Of a stretch of 64,000 bases of DNA, positions 16,611 through 26,652 are shown piece by piece; position 1 is the stretch's first letter, and every line of letters starts with the position of its first letter. The stretch covers positions 1 to 64,000 of the forward strand of contig JAKCDL010000008.1 of assembly GCA_021841935.1 (NCBI GenBank), read 5' to 3'. Position numbers and translations under genes: made by a program. Origin of the DNA: Actinomycetes bacterium. Lineage in GTDB: Bacteria > Actinomycetota > Acidimicrobiia > Acidimicrobiales > Acidimicrobiaceae. The notes below the pieces were generated by a model that made no database searches, was not told where the DNA came from, and saw only the letters and a program-made list of their open reading frames with translations.

Positions 16611-17912
16611 ATGAACATAGTGGCGTTATTGATATTTGTCGGGACCATGACTCTAGTAGTGGCAAAACCCTTCAAAATTCCCATCGGTATAAGTGCACTT
16701 ATTGGAGCCGCGCTCTCTTTAGCTCTTGGATTAGTTCACCCAACTGACGTGGTAACTGTATGGCGCCTTATTTGGAATGCAACCTTGACCTTGATTGCTT
16801 TGGTGATCATATCGGTTGTTATGGCAGATGCTGGATTTTTTAAATATCTCGCAAGTAGAGTTGCTATCTTCTGTGGCCCATCGACGTTGAGGCTTTTTTT
16901 CACAATTCAATTGCTTACGGCATTGACAGCTGCCATCTTTGCGAACGACGGCGCGGCACTTATATTAACTCCGGTAGTTCTCGATCTTTTAGAGGTGACA
17001 GATATAGCTAAGAATGCACAAGGTGCGTTTGTCTTCGCTGTTGGTTTTGTGGCCGATGCTACGAGTCTTCCGTTCGTAATCTCTAATCTGACGAACATAA
17101 TTACGTCCGACTACTTTCACATATCATTCGATTCGTATGCAGCCAAGATGGTTTTGGTCGACCTCGCATCTCTCGTAGCAACGATTGCGATCACTGTACT
17201 GCTCTTTAGAAGAAGATTGCCTAAAAGCTACAGCCTTATCGACAGTTCGCATCCCCGAATTCATATTCGAGATCTCCTGCTATTTAGAGCTGGATATATC
17301 ATTTTATTTGTTACTTTTTTAGCCTACTTCGGCCTCGCGAATACTCCAGTTCCGGTCTCGATCGTCACATCGGCGGCAGCTCTAGTCTTGCTGGGAGTTG
17401 CATCGCGAGGCGGCGAATCTAACAACCGAATTAATCTTCGATATTCGAAGAGGATTTTGAGGGAGGCTCCATGGCAGATCATCGTCTTTTCTTTGGGTAT
17501 GTACCTTGTCGTATTTGCTCTCGTCCATACAGGATACTCAAAGTCACTAGGTCAACTTTTTTCCCACTTTGCCTCTTGGGGAAAATTTGGACTTTCTCTA
17601 GGAGTTGGTTCGACGATAGCTATCATCTCATCAATAGCCAACAACCTACCTACTGTGCTAATCGGATCAATATCAATTAGCCATGCCCACCTAAGTCACC
17701 ACTACACCACAGTCGCGGCTCTAGCCAACGTCGTTGGCACCGACCTCGGGCCAAAGATCACTCCCATTGGATCACTTGCGACATTGATCTGGCTGGAGAT
17801 CTTATCAAAAAGGTCGATCCACATAACATGGTGGGAGTACTTCAAATACGGCATAGTAATGACTACACCGGTTCTGCTAATTTCTATCCTGGCCCTAGCT
17901 CTCGTAAGTTAG
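16611..17912 (+). CDS. arsB: ArsB-type arsenite/anion efflux permease
   Basis: A 433-residue membrane protein with about 11-12 hydrophobic segments, matching the ArsB branch of the ion transporter superfamily. Typical motifs are AIFANDGAALILTPVV near residue 105, a second Asn-rich turn SSIANNLPTVLIGS near residue 345, and GTDLGPKITPIGSLATLIWL near residue 385. ArsB exports arsenite, driven by the membrane potential or with ArsA. There is no arsR, arsC or arsA in the window, so the gene stands alone and regulation is not visible; other anions are possible substrates. ATG 16611 has no Shine-Dalgarno and could be leaderless. It is convergent with pyrE, with which it abuts. Confidence 0.87.
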   Translation: MNIVALLIFVGTMTLVVAKPFKIPIGISALIGAALSLALGLVHPTDVVTVWRLIWNATLTLIALVIISVVMADAGFFKYLASRVAIFCGPSTLRLFFTIQLLTALTAAIFANDGAALILTPVVLDLLEVTDIAKNAQGAFVFAVGFVADATSLPFVISNLTNIITSDYFHISFDSYAAKMVLVDLASLVATIAITVLLFRRRLPKSYSLIDSSHPRIHIRDLLLFRAGYIILFVTFLAYFGLANTPVPVSIVTSAAALVLLGVASRGGESNNRINLRYSKRILREAPWQIIVFSLGMYLVVFALVHTGYSKSLGQLFSHFASWGKFGLSLGVGSTIAIISSIANNLPTVLIGSISISHAHLSHHYTTVAALANVVGTDLGPKITPIGSLATLIWLEILSKRSIHITWWEYFKYGIVMTTPVLLISILALALVS

Positions 17913-18530
17913 CTAGCTTCCCTCGTAAGCAAAGCCGAGATCAATAGCGGTAACTAATGGAGAGTAAGCTATCTCACGCGCCTCGCACATCGCACCAACA
18001 GTGCCGCCCCTATCTACTATCGCAGTGACGAATGCGACCTTCGCACCAGATGCCTCAGAGACGTCGACCGCTTCAAATATTGAGGTGCCTCTTGTAACCG
18101 TATCTTCGCAGATGCATACGTTCGCGCCAGCAGGCAAGAGACCAGCAATGCGACCGCCGCCGCCGTGATCTTTTTCAGTCTTGCGAACAGAAAATGTAAA
18201 GAGAGGTCTCCCGGAAACATTTGCGATGGCCCCAACAGAGAAGGCGACTGGGTCCGCTCCCATAGTCAGACCACCGATCCCTTCAACATCATCTGGAAGC
18301 CGCCTCTTTAGAAGTTCGCCAACTAACAGCATCCCTTGAGGATGGCATGCCGTTGCCTTGGAGTCGATAAACCAAGAACTCTTTCGTCCGGACTTCAATG
18401 TGAAGTCACCTCGCCTAAGAGAGTAACGATCTAGGTGAAGTATCAATAACGACTTAAGCTCGTCATCGCCCATTCTTAACACTTCATCGTATGCAACAGG
18501 AAAATCATCGTCCCGCATTGAAACCTTCAC
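17913..18530 (-). CDS. pyrE: Orotate phosphoribosyltransferase
   Basis: A 205-residue enzyme converting orotate and PRPP to OMP in pyrimidine synthesis. Recognised by FTLKSGRKSSWFIDSK (orotate and substrate loop), VRKTEKDHGGGGRI (flexible catalytic loop with the conserved Lys and His) and the PRPP-binding VCICEDTVTRGTS. The GTG start overlaps the purM stop as GTGA (18527-18530), so it is coupled to purM in a purF-purM-pyrE order. In-frame ATG at codon 5 is an alternative. A pyrimidine gene ending a purine operon would tie the two pathways together. Confidence 0.93.
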   Translation of the reverse strand: MKVSMRDDDFPVAYDEVLRMGDDELKSLLILHLDRYSLRRGDFTLKSGRKSSWFIDSKATACHPQGMLLVGELLKRRLPDDVEGIGGLTMGADPVAFSVGAIANVSGRPLFTFSVRKTEKDHGGGGRIAGLLPAGANVCICEDTVTRGTSIFEAVDVSEASGAKVAFVTAIVDRGGTVGAMCEAREIAYSPLVTAIDLGFAYEGS

Positions 18531-19615
18531 TTTATTTTCACCGTGCCATCGCCTGAATCAACAACACCAATTTCGTAAGCTTGATGACCTTGTTGGATTA
18601 AGTGCTCAATTGCCGTCGTCTTCTCAGCCTGATCAACGACGAGCACCATACCTATTCCCATATTAAAGACGCGAAACATTTCACTTGATTCAACTTCACC
18701 CTTCTCTTGTAAAAAAGAAAAGATCGGAGGCGGCGTCCAAGAAGAGGTCTCCACCTCCGCCGTTAAATTTTTCGGCAAAACGCGATTTAAGTTACCTGGT
18801 ATTCCACCGCCAGTGATGTGAGCTGCCGCACGAACGCTCACTCCGGCGTCGACCAACTTCGAAACGGCTGGATAGTAGAGAATGCTAGGTTCAAGCATCG
18901 TCTCTCCAATCGTTGAATTTTCAAATGGGCTCCTAGCCACGCTTTGAAACTCCTCAACCGAACTCGAATCAGACTCGTGCAGATTCGAGGTGCCAAAGAC
19001 GATCTTTCGTGCGAGAGAAAGGCCATTCGATCGAAGATTTGGGGAGCCAACTCCAATCAATGCGTCACCCAACCGGACCCTGTGGGAACCCCATATTGCA
19101 CCATCGTCAACTATTCCAACCACAAAACCTGCAAGATCAAAGTGGCCATCTGGCATGGAGCCGGGGTGTTCAGCCATTTCTCCCCCAAGCAATGCCGCCC
19201 CAACGTCTCGGCACCCATTTGCAACACCAGTAACGATCTCGGTTGCAACAACTGGATCCAACCTTCCGATCGATAAATAGTCGAGCATAAAAAGTGGCTT
19301 GGCTCCAAGAACTGTTATGTCATCAACACACATGGCGACAAGGTCATAACCGATGGTGTCATACTTTCTCAGCGACGACGCTAGATACGACTTGGTTCCC
19401 ACTCCGTCAGTCGACGAAACGAGGACCGAACCACTCGCTTGCGCTTTAGTGAGATCAAAGAGACCACCAAATCCGCCGATCCCGCCGATCACGCCTTCGA
19501 TTTTTGTCGACGCAACGACTTGCTTAATCGACTCCACCGCACGCTCTCCTGCATCGATTGATACACCAGCTTCTTCGTACGTACTTGACTTGGAAGTCTT
19601 CATTTCCCCGTTCAT
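18527..19615 (-). CDS. purM: Phosphoribosylformylglycinamidine cyclo-ligase (AIR synthase)
   Basis: A 362-residue enzyme that closes the imidazole ring in step 5 of purine synthesis, using ATP. It shows GVSIDAGERAVESIK at the start, GGFGGLFDL, the central DGVGTKSYLA and CVDDITVLGAKPLFMLDY segments, and GGEMAEHPG near residue 150. HITGGGIPGNLNRVLP lies near residue 268. Length is normal. It lies between purF (82 bases upstream) and pyrE (overlapping). Confidence 0.96.
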   Translation of the reverse strand: MNGEMKTSKSSTYEEAGVSIDAGERAVESIKQVVASTKIEGVIGGIGGFGGLFDLTKAQASGSVLVSSTDGVGTKSYLASSLRKYDTIGYDLVAMCVDDITVLGAKPLFMLDYLSIGRLDPVVATEIVTGVANGCRDVGAALLGGEMAEHPGSMPDGHFDLAGFVVGIVDDGAIWGSHRVRLGDALIGVGSPNLRSNGLSLARKIVFGTSNLHESDSSSVEEFQSVARSPFENSTIGETMLEPSILYYPAVSKLVDAGVSVRAAAHITGGGIPGNLNRVLPKNLTAEVETSSWTPPPIFSFLQEKGEVESSEMFRVFNMGIGMVLVVDQAEKTTAIEHLIQQGHQAYEIGVVDSGDGTVKIK

Positions 19616-19696
19616 TTGATCTCTTTCAACAATCTAGAAAATAACTACCCAGCTCCGCTCCATCAGGACAAGAAAGCTATCGAGGTCTCGCTCTGC

Positions 19697-21196
19697 TTAA
19701 AGGAGCGTCACCGGCACAGCGACAGGATAGTTTCCAGTCAAACATGCATCGCAAAAGCCATCTTCGTAACCGATAGCCGCTTTGAGGTCTTCGAGCTTGA
19801 GATAGGCAATCGAATCGACTCCTAAAAAACGCCGTATCTCGTCGATGTCTCGATTTGCAGCCAAGAGATCAGGGCGACTTGGGGTGTCAATACCGTAGAA
19901 ACAAGACCATCGATAAGGAGGGGATGAGATACGCAAATGCACCTCGGTAGCGCCCGCGTCTCGTAGAAGTCGGACCATCGACTTAGTAGTGGTTCCCCTT
20001 ACGATAGAGTCGTCAACCACCACTAGGCGCTTACCATCAATGTTGTCACGCAATACGTTTAGCTTACGGCGTACAGCGTCAACCCTTGAAGCTGGATCGG
20101 GCGAAATAAAGGTCCTTCCGATATATCGATTCTTGACCAATCCTTGGCCGTATGCTATCCCACTAGCTGCGGCATATCCAACGGCGGCAGGAACACCCGA
20201 ATCCGGAACACCAATCACCATATCAGCTTCGACCGGAAGCGACTTTGCTAAGTACTCGCCCATATGACGTCGTGTCGTGTAGACCTCTTGACCGAGCAGA
20301 CGGGAGTCTGGTCGGGCGAAGTAAACAAACTCGAAGATACATAACTTGGGGTCGATCGACTCTTCAGGGAACGGCCTGAATGACCGTACTCCAAGTTCAT
20401 CGATTATGATCATCTCACCTGGATCGACTTCACGAACAAACGACGCTCCAACAACGTCTAGAGCCGGACTCTCGGATGCAATAACCCAGCCTGTTTCGAG
20501 CCGACCAATGCATAACGGCCTAAATCCGTGGGGATCTCGGACGCCTATTAGGCGATCATGGTCCATAATGACTAAAGAAAAGGCACCTTCCAGTCGCGGA
20601 AGCACATCGTTCAAAGCGCTCAAAACTGCCTCAGGGTGGCTCTTGAAAGATTCGCGAACCGTACCAGGGCGCCCCCCAAGGTGCTTTGCGATTTCAATGG
20701 CAAGATAGTGAGCAACCAAATCAGAGTCAGAACCAAGATCCATAGGATCGATTCCAAGTTCACTAGACAGTTCAACTGTATTTGTAAGGTTTCCATTATG
20801 ACCTAAGGCAATACCTGAATCTCCAACCGCCCTAAAAACCGGTTGAGCGTTACCCCAAGTAGAGGAGCCAGTAGTTGAATATCGCGTATGTCCAATGGCC
20901 AAGTTTCCCGGCAAGGATTGAAGCATTCGGTCATCAAAGACGTTCGAAACCAACCCCATATTTTTCATAACAGTTATGCTCGTACCGTCAGAGACGGCCA
21001 TACCAGCTGACTCTTGTCCTCGATGCTGGAGCGCGTATAGTCCATCATAAGTAGCGTGTGAAACAGAACGAGAGTTCGGCTCAACACGAATTCCAAAAAC
21101 TCCGCAAGCCTCTTCAGGAGAGTCTGCAGTTGAGTAATTCAACTCACCTTCACTCGAAGTATGGTGCATTGAGATCTCCCGCTTATAGATTGGCAT
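19697..21196 (-). CDS. purF: Amidophosphoribosyltransferase
   Basis: About 499 residues, catalysing the first committed step of purine synthesis (PRPP plus glutamine to phosphoribosylamine). The N-terminal glutamine amidotransferase domain begins after a propeptide at EACGVFGI, where Cys is the nucleophile, with RGQESAG downstream. The C-terminal phosphoribosyltransferase domain carries the PRPP loop VVVDDSIVRGTTTKSMV near residue 360. The short propeptide fits the self-processing subtype. I start at ATG 21196, which has GGTGG about six bases upstream; the in-frame TTG at 21217 lacks this. Confidence 0.95.
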   Translation of the reverse strand: MPIYKREISMHHTSSEGELNYSTADSPEEACGVFGIRVEPNSRSVSHATYDGLYALQHRGQESAGMAVSDGTSITVMKNMGLVSNVFDDRMLQSLPGNLAIGHTRYSTTGSSTWGNAQPVFRAVGDSGIALGHNGNLTNTVELSSELGIDPMDLGSDSDLVAHYLAIEIAKHLGGRPGTVRESFKSHPEAVLSALNDVLPRLEGAFSLVIMDHDRLIGVRDPHGFRPLCIGRLETGWVIASESPALDVVGASFVREVDPGEMIIIDELGVRSFRPFPEESIDPKLCIFEFVYFARPDSRLLGQEVYTTRRHMGEYLAKSLPVEADMVIGVPDSGVPAAVGYAAASGIAYGQGLVKNRYIGRTFISPDPASRVDAVRRKLNVLRDNIDGKRLVVVDDSIVRGTTTKSMVRLLRDAGATEVHLRISSPPYRWSCFYGIDTPSRPDLLAANRDIDEIRRFLGVDSIAYLKLEDLKAAIGYEDGFCDACLTGNYPVAVPVTLL

Positions 21197-21374
21197 GTCA
21201 ATCCACCGCCAAATCAAATTTAGGCCAACTGATGTTAGGCAAGGCTACGCCATAGAAAGAATTCACTATTTCTCGAGACGAGTCTGAAACGCCAACTTTA
21301 GAATTGATTAACCCAAATTCACGACTGAACAACTTTTACCACTTGTTAAGGATACTTGCCCGAGGCACTGAACG

Positions 21375-22217
21375 ATGATAGACCTACATACACATTCGAG
21401 AATCTCAGACGGTTCAGAGACCCCATCGAGGGTTGTTGAACTCGCAGCTGAAGTTGGAGCAAGAGCGATTGCTCTCACTGACCACGACACCCTAGCTGGG
21501 CTAGATGAAGCAATCGAAGCAGGAAACAGGTTAGGTGTAGAGGTAATCCCCGGTGTTGAAGTATCGTGCCAGTACAAGACGGGAACGATGCACATGTTGA
21601 TATATTTCACATCATCTGAATCCGTTGCGCTCGTTAGGGCATTGAACGAACTCCAGGACTCTCGAGCAAACCGCAACCTAGCGATCTTGGAACTTATGCA
21701 GGCGGACGGATTGGACATAACCATGGAGGAGCTCGTAGCTGAGGGCGGTAAAACCGGGATCGGAAAGCCACACTTTGCAGCGCTGCTTCTCAGAAAGGGT
21801 GTAGTAAAGTCCATCCAAGAAGCATTCGATCGATTCCTGGAGAAGGGGCAGCGATACTACGTAGATAAAAAGACCTTTACCCCGGAGGAGATGATCGATC
21901 TCGCACTCTCATCGAAGGCCATACCCGTATTAGCTCACCCCCTTACCGTCGACAAAGATCCCGGTCAACTCCGAAAGATCATCAAAGGCTGGGCCAAGAT
22001 TGGACTTGCTGGAATTGAAGCGCAATACGGCCGCTACGCACCTGAAACAAGAAGCTTCTTAGACGAGACTGCAAAGATTTATGATCTTATACCAACTGGT
22101 GGCAGTGACTTTCATGGAAGCTACAAGCCCGATCTACAGGTAGGTATAGGTCGCGGAGACCTCATGGTTGACGATTCTGTAATTGATCGACTAAAAAATC
22201 TGCGAACGGCACTTTAG
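21375..22217 (+). CDS. PHP-domain metal-dependent phosphoesterase
   Basis: A 280-residue PHP-superfamily protein. The metal-binding motifs are in order: DLHTHSRISDG at the start, LTDHDT near residue 35, GVEVS near residue 57, AHPLT near residue 190 and GGSDFHG near residue 245. It resembles the nucleoside 3',5'-bisphosphate phosphatase/RNase AM group (YciV-like), which degrades pAp or short RNAs; the exact substrate is inferred. ATG 21375 has GAGG nine bases upstream. It sits between purF (divergent) and purL (convergent), but belongs to neither. Confidence 0.88.
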   Translation: MIDLHTHSRISDGSETPSRVVELAAEVGARAIALTDHDTLAGLDEAIEAGNRLGVEVIPGVEVSCQYKTGTMHMLIYFTSSESVALVRALNELQDSRANRNLAILELMQADGLDITMEELVAEGGKTGIGKPHFAALLLRKGVVKSIQEAFDRFLEKGQRYYVDKKTFTPEEMIDLALSSKAIPVLAHPLTVDKDPGQLRKIIKGWAKIGLAGIEAQYGRYAPETRSFLDETAKIYDLIPTGGSDFHGSYKPDLQVGIGRGDLMVDDSVIDRLKNLRTAL

Positions 22218-22234
22218 AAAGTTATTTGCCCTAC

Positions 22235-22263
22235 GGTGGCGCATCGAATGACGATGGGCCACC
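22235..22263. terminator. Stable hairpin between the PHP gene and purL (convergent)
   Basis: GGTGGC-G-CATCG (22235-22246) pairs with CGATG-G-GCCACC (22252-22263), 11 pairs with one internal mismatch and a 5-base loop. It sits 17 bases after the PHP stop. No U-run follows on either strand, so it is a probable bidirectional structure rather than a classic terminator. Confidence 0.5.
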
Positions 22264-22352
22264 AAGCGGTTCAAAACAAAACTATCGCTGCGAAAAAAAG
22301 TGCCGCAAATCCCTTCGAATTTCTGCCAGCAGACCTTATAGGCCGCAGAGCT

Positions 22353-24509
22353 CTATTTTTCCGTCGGGTAGGAGAAAGCTGAACCTGTCACTACTCCAAT
22401 TTCGTCCACTGAAAGGCCGGACTCGCGAATGTACCCTACCGCACCACTTGAAGAAGGTGCAGCGAATATCACTCTTGAAGGAGATTCGGCGAACAAATAG
22501 GCCGACGAAAGTGGTGAGGTTACGGTAAATCCCAAACCGCTTCCCTTCACGAGATCCCGAAGTGCTAGAGCTAGCCCACCATCGCTAATGTCTGTTATGG
22601 CTGTCATGCCCATCGAATTGGGTGCGCTAACTACACCGATGATGGTATCGATTAGTAGCCGATGAGTCTCAAAGTCGACCTCGACAAGATTGCCGGCCTT
22701 GACTCCTTTGACAGACCAAACCAATCTAGAGCCCCCAAGGGATACACTCTGACCAGCGTTGACCAAGAAGATCGAGTCGCCTACGTTAGGTCGATTTGTG
22801 GGCGGAATCTCAGTCACGGATTCGCGAATACCGATAGTAGTTAAGACAGGAGTTGGTTCGATATTTCGACCGTTGGCCTCGTTATACAGAGACACGTTCC
22901 CTCCAACAACTGGAATTCCAAGCTCCAACGAAGCTTTAGCAATTCCATCTATCGAATTAGAGAGTTGCCACATAACAGAGGGGTGTTCGGGGTTACCAAA
23001 GTTCAAACAGTCAACCATTGCGGTAGGTCGAGCGCCAACCAATGCAAGATTGAGAGCCGATTCAGCTACAATCCATTGAGATCCAATATACGGATCAATC
23101 TCACACCATCTGGAATTTCCGTCGCTAGAGAGGGCAATGGCCCTATTTGTAACTCCTACTTCTGGCGATGCAAGGCGCAGCAAAGTTGCGCCACTTCCTG
23201 GTCCCACAATCGTATTTAGAAATAGTTGATGGTCATATTGGCGATAGATAACACTTGGATCAAAAATCATCGATTCAACGTCACTATCCACATCTATAGA
23301 TAAGTCAAGTGAATCGACGTCTACGCTTCGATACTCGGCAATAGAGTTTGGCTCCTCTATAGGTCGATCGTAGATTGGCGCTCCATCCGCAAGAGACGCA
23401 GCCGGCATCTCCCCAACAACAGTACCGTTGGATATTATTCTTAGAATTCCAACCTTCTCGCCATTAGCATCCTCAACCGGTTTGGTTACGATACCAACTA
23501 CAGCTGCCCCAACCTCCCACTTGGTGGCGATGGCTAGAACCTCATCTACATTTTCATTTGAAACTATGGCGAGCATCCTCTCCTGCGACTCACTCGTCAT
23601 TACTTCAAATGGTTCCATATTCGGCTCACGTCTTGGAACATCATCTACAAAGACGTCCATTCCCAAACCAGCTTTGGCGGCCGTTTCACAAGTGGCACAA
23701 GTTAGACCAGCTCCGCCTAGATCTTGTATTCCTACTACAAGTTTCTTATCAAGCAATTCCAAACAAGCTTCGATAAGTCGCTTTTCCTCGTAGGGGTCCC
23801 CAACTTGAACGCTTGGCCTCTTAGATTGCTCTATTTCACCGCCAAAACCGGCTGAGGCCAAGACAGAAACCCCCCCGATGCCATCTCGTCCCGTAGAAGC
23901 GCCAAGGAGTATTGCCCGATTTCCTACACCATCAGCTCTTGCTAGAACCAGATTCTCCCTCTTCAGGACTCCAACGGCTGCTACGTTAACTAAGGGGTTT
24001 GAATTGTACGTAGGGTCGAAGACGATCTCTCCACCGACCGTCGGTACACCTACCGCGTTTCCGTATCCCGATATTCCTGATACGACACCATTGAAGATGA
24101 AGCGATTTCTAGGGTCGCTTTGATCTCCGATTCGCAAAGAATCAAGGAGGGCAATGGGGCGTGCGCCCATCGTGAATATATCACGCAAGATTCCACCTAC
24201 GCCGGTTGCTGCACCCTGGTATGGTTCAATAGCAGACGGATGATTATGCGATTCCATTCTGATAGCAACAGCAATTCCATCCCCAGCATCAATAACACCC
24301 GCATTTTCTCCAGGGCCGAGAATCACCTTCTCACCCTTCGAGGGCAATCTTCGAAGATGCAGACGCGAAGACTTGTAAGAGCAATGCTCTGACCACATGA
24401 CCGAATACATAGCTAACTCAAGATAATTCGGATCACGTCCGAGAATCGACCTTATCGAATCAAGTTCATCATCAGTTAGACCAAGGGCAGTGTGTACAGC
24501 AACATCCAT
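22353..24509 (-). CDS. purL: Phosphoribosylformylglycinamidine synthase subunit PurL
   Basis: A 718-residue protein, the small-type PurL that works in complex with PurQ and PurS to convert FGAR to FGAM with ATP and glutamine. Visible features are [12 protein letters not shown] near residue 40, [19 protein letters not shown] near residue 85, the glycine-rich ATP site [11 protein letters not shown], and SESQERML near residue 305. ATG 24509 has no strong ribosome site. Its partners purQ and purS lie about 1.5 kb upstream on the same strand, separated by a long gene-poor stretch and one gene of opposite strand, so purL must have its own promoter. Confidence 0.96.
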   Translation of the reverse strand: MDVAVHTALGLTDDELDSIRSILGRDPNYLELAMYSVMWSEHCSYKSSRLHLRRLPSKGEKVILGPGENAGVIDAGDGIAVAIRMESHNHPSAIEPYQGAATGVGGILRDIFTMGARPIALLDSLRIGDQSDPRNRFIFNGVVSGISGYGNAVGVPTVGGEIVFDPTYNSNPLVNVAAVGVLKRENLVLARADGVGNRAILLGASTGRDGIGGVSVLASAGFGGEIEQSKRPSVQVGDPYEEKRLIEACLELLDKKLVVGIQDLGGAGLTCATCETAAKAGLGMDVFVDDVPRREPNMEPFEVMTSESQERMLAIVSNENVDEVLAIATKWEVGAAVVGIVTKPVEDANGEKVGILRIISNGTVVGEMPAASLADGAPIYDRPIEEPNSIAEYRSVDVDSLDLSIDVDSDVESMIFDPSVIYRQYDHQLFLNTIVGPGSGATLLRLASPEVGVTNRAIALSSDGNSRWCEIDPYIGSQWIVAESALNLALVGARPTAMVDCLNFGNPEHPSVMWQLSNSIDGIAKASLELGIPVVGGNVSLYNEANGRNIEPTPVLTTIGIRESVTEIPPTNRPNVGDSIFLVNAGQSVSLGGSRLVWSVKGVKAGNLVEVDFETHRLLIDTIIGVVSAPNSMGMTAITDISDGGLALALRDLVKGSGLGFTVTSPLSSAYLFAESPSRVIFAAPSSSGAVGYIRESGLSVDEIGVVTGSAFSYPTEK

Positions 24510-25468
24510 GGTGACGAGTTTAAAAGACTGATCGCAACTTTAACGCAATCTGGTGCGCTTGCGGCTAACAGAATTCGAAAGTTTACTGACACTAGGCACA
24601 GTGTCTCAACTCAGAAAAATCATCAGATGGCAGTTTCAAGTAAAAACTCTACAAAAACCAACTTGAAACTGTGAATTTCCTTAAAAAGACTTTGGCTTCA
24701 ATTCAGAAGAGGTCCAGATCTCCAAATTAGATTCCATAAAACCATAACCTTTAAGTAGGTTACGGATGGAAAATAATATCTTCGTCTTATTTGCACATCA
24801 ACGGTATATAGGGAAGTCAATCTGAGCACCTTAACGTCACAAGACACTTCCTTTCTGAACCCCTAGCATCAGGAGCCGAAACCACTCCCCCCAATACCAA
24901 AACCCTTCAAAAACTTAACTAACAATGCATGGGTAAATAAGTAAGCGCTCATTTACCCGCATGAGGAATGTCACCTTATTCAGCAGCGAAAGATATGGCG
25001 ACCCAACATCATGCGCAAGGACTTCAAAATACGTATCTTAAACGCTAAATACTTCTGAAAACTCATCAATCTTTTCAACCTCTGTAATAAAGGTCACGTT
25101 AAATCTCCACTTCAGGCCTCTATTTCGAAATTCCTTCTACAAAATTAAATTACGCGATCAACTTTCTGCTAGGTCATAATTTTCCCAATTCTCCGCTCAT
25201 CTAGAAAACCGCCACGACATTTATGCCGTCCCAAATCCAACTCTTCCCCGTGAACAACTAAACGGTTTGACGATAATCAACTAACACCTTGCGAGAAAGT
25301 CGATCCGATATTTGACTCTCGAAGATGCCATAGTGCAGCATCTCAGCAAATTCAAAGCTTTTTAGTGCAAGAATGAAATATCAGAATGGTTTATATAAAA
25401 TTACAAGCTAGATTTTCATAGATATTTTCAATAAGCATTTACAGATACAAAGGCAAAGGACTAACATT
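24510..25468. other. Long AT-rich intergenic stretch with three inverted repeats
   Basis: About 960 bases without a convincing gene. It contains GACACT/AGTGTC (24588-24593, 24600-24605, spacer 6), an 11-bp perfect inverted repeat CAGTTTCAAGT/ACTTGAAACTG (24631-24641, 24661-24671, loop 19), and GGGTAAAT/ATTTACCC (24931-24938, 24951-24958, loop 12, extended by partly paired ATGC/GCAT flanks). The first two lie 80-160 bases upstream of purL on its coding strand, where operator or leader structures could regulate it. The remainder shows nothing I can name. Confidence 0.6.
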
Positions 25469-25900
25469 GTGAGTGTGACAGATTCAGGAATTGATTTAGA
25501 TCTGCGAGATGCCTCAGCTCGCGCTCAATCTAAAGTAATCAAAGATTATCTTGAGGCGCTTGAAAGAAATAAGCCAAGACGCGGTAGGAAGAGAACTCGC
25601 GAAACGGTGGAAAAGCAGTTAGCTTTGGTGGAATCACAGCTGATCGATGCAGATCCGCTTGACCGACTTCATCTGATTCAAAAACGAATCGATCTTGAAA
25701 CAGAGCTTATCAATCTCAAGAATAAGGTCGATATCGGCGAACTCGAATCCCGCTTTATTACGGCTGCCAAAGAGTACTCAGAGCGAAAAGGCATATCGTA
25801 TGATGCTTGGCATGCTCTCGGAATTCCAAATGAGGTCCTTGAGAAAGCAGGGATAGAAGTACCTAAGGTTGCCGTTCGCAAAAAGCGACAGGGAGCTTAG
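25469..25900 (+). CDS. Conserved-looking basic protein, function unknown
   Basis: 143 residues, with GTG start at 25469 and an AAAGGA ribosome site eight bases upstream. Residues ~30-45 are very basic (RNKPRRGRKRTRET), followed by a helical, probably coiled-coil segment (EKQLALVESQL to ETELINLKNK), and a C-terminal part, YSERKGISYDAWHALGIPN to EKAGI, then a basic tail (RKKRQ). The last part resembles a small winged or helix-turn motif seen in actinobacterial hypothetical proteins, so a nucleic-acid-binding role is plausible. I do not recognise a named family. A good terminator follows. Confidence 0.75.
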   Translation: MSVTDSGIDLDLRDASARAQSKVIKDYLEALERNKPRRGRKRTRETVEKQLALVESQLIDADPLDRLHLIQKRIDLETELINLKNKVDIGELESRFITAAKEYSERKGISYDAWHALGIPNEVLEKAGIEVPKVAVRKKRQGA

Positions 25901-25925
25901 GGCGCAACGTTACCTAAATTACGAA

Positions 25926-25965
25926 CTCCTGGATACGTATAACGCATCCAGGAGCATTTCTTTTA
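25926..25965 (+). terminator. Intrinsic terminator after the 143-residue gene
   Basis: A 9-bp perfect stem CTCCTGGAT/ATCCAGGAG (25926-25934, 25946-25954), 11-base loop, followed by CATTTCTTTT. It lies between the plus-strand unknown gene and the end of purQ on the opposite strand. Confidence 0.85.
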
Positions 25966-25986
25966 ATGATGTACCCTTGCTAATGC

Positions 25987-26652
25987 TTAGGATATCTTGA
26001 ATTTGAGCGACTCAAAGACGGACAATCCATCTATTGAGCCGAGTAGCAGATCTGAAGCTCGCTCTGGATGAGGCATCATTCCAACTACATTTCCCGCAGT
26101 ATTGGATATGCCGGCAATTGACCCCATGGATCCGTTTGGGTTGTCAACGTACCGAAACACCACTTGATCATTTTCGATCAACTTTTCATAACCCTCTTGA
26201 GAAATTGTGTAATTTCCTTCAAAGTGATTAATTGGAAGTTCGATTATTTGAGCCTTTACAAGTGTCGACGAGACGATGGAGGAAGTACTCACAACCTCGA
26301 GCTTTTCTGGTCGACATAAAAATTTCAGGCCACTATTCTTTTGAAGCGCTCCGGGTAAAAGTCCCGCCTCCGTCAAAACCTGGAAACCATTACAAATGCC
26401 GAGGGTAGGGATACCCGCGTTAGCACTGTCTACGATGGCACTCATAACATTAGAAAAGCGAGCAATGGCTCCGGGACGAAGATAATCACCATGGGCAAAA
26501 CCTCCCGGGATCACAATTGCTTCATATCCTTCCAAGGAACCTTCGCCGTGCCATACGAGCTCTCCCTTCAGTCCAACTCGCTGAAGAGCTCGTAGAACGT
26601 CATACTCGCAATTTGTCCCTGGAAATACTACAACGGCAACTCTTCCGCTCAT
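25987..26652 (-). CDS. purQ: Phosphoribosylformylglycinamidine synthase subunit PurQ
   Basis: A 221-residue class I glutamine amidotransferase supplying ammonia to PurL. Catalytic residues are visible: the nucleophile Cys in LGICNGFQVL near residue 88 and the His/Glu pair in MMPHPERA near residue 195; PGGFAHGDYLRPGAIA is the oxyanion region. The ATG overlaps the purS stop as ATGA (26649-26652), so the pair is translationally coupled. Confidence 0.96.
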   Translation of the reverse strand: MSGRVAVVVFPGTNCEYDVLRALQRVGLKGELVWHGEGSLEGYEAIVIPGGFAHGDYLRPGAIARFSNVMSAIVDSANAGIPTLGICNGFQVLTEAGLLPGALQKNSGLKFLCRPEKLEVVSTSSIVSSTLVKAQIIELPINHFEGNYTISQEGYEKLIENDQVVFRYVDNPNGSMGSIAGISNTAGNVVGMMPHPERASDLLLGSIDGLSVFESLKFKIS

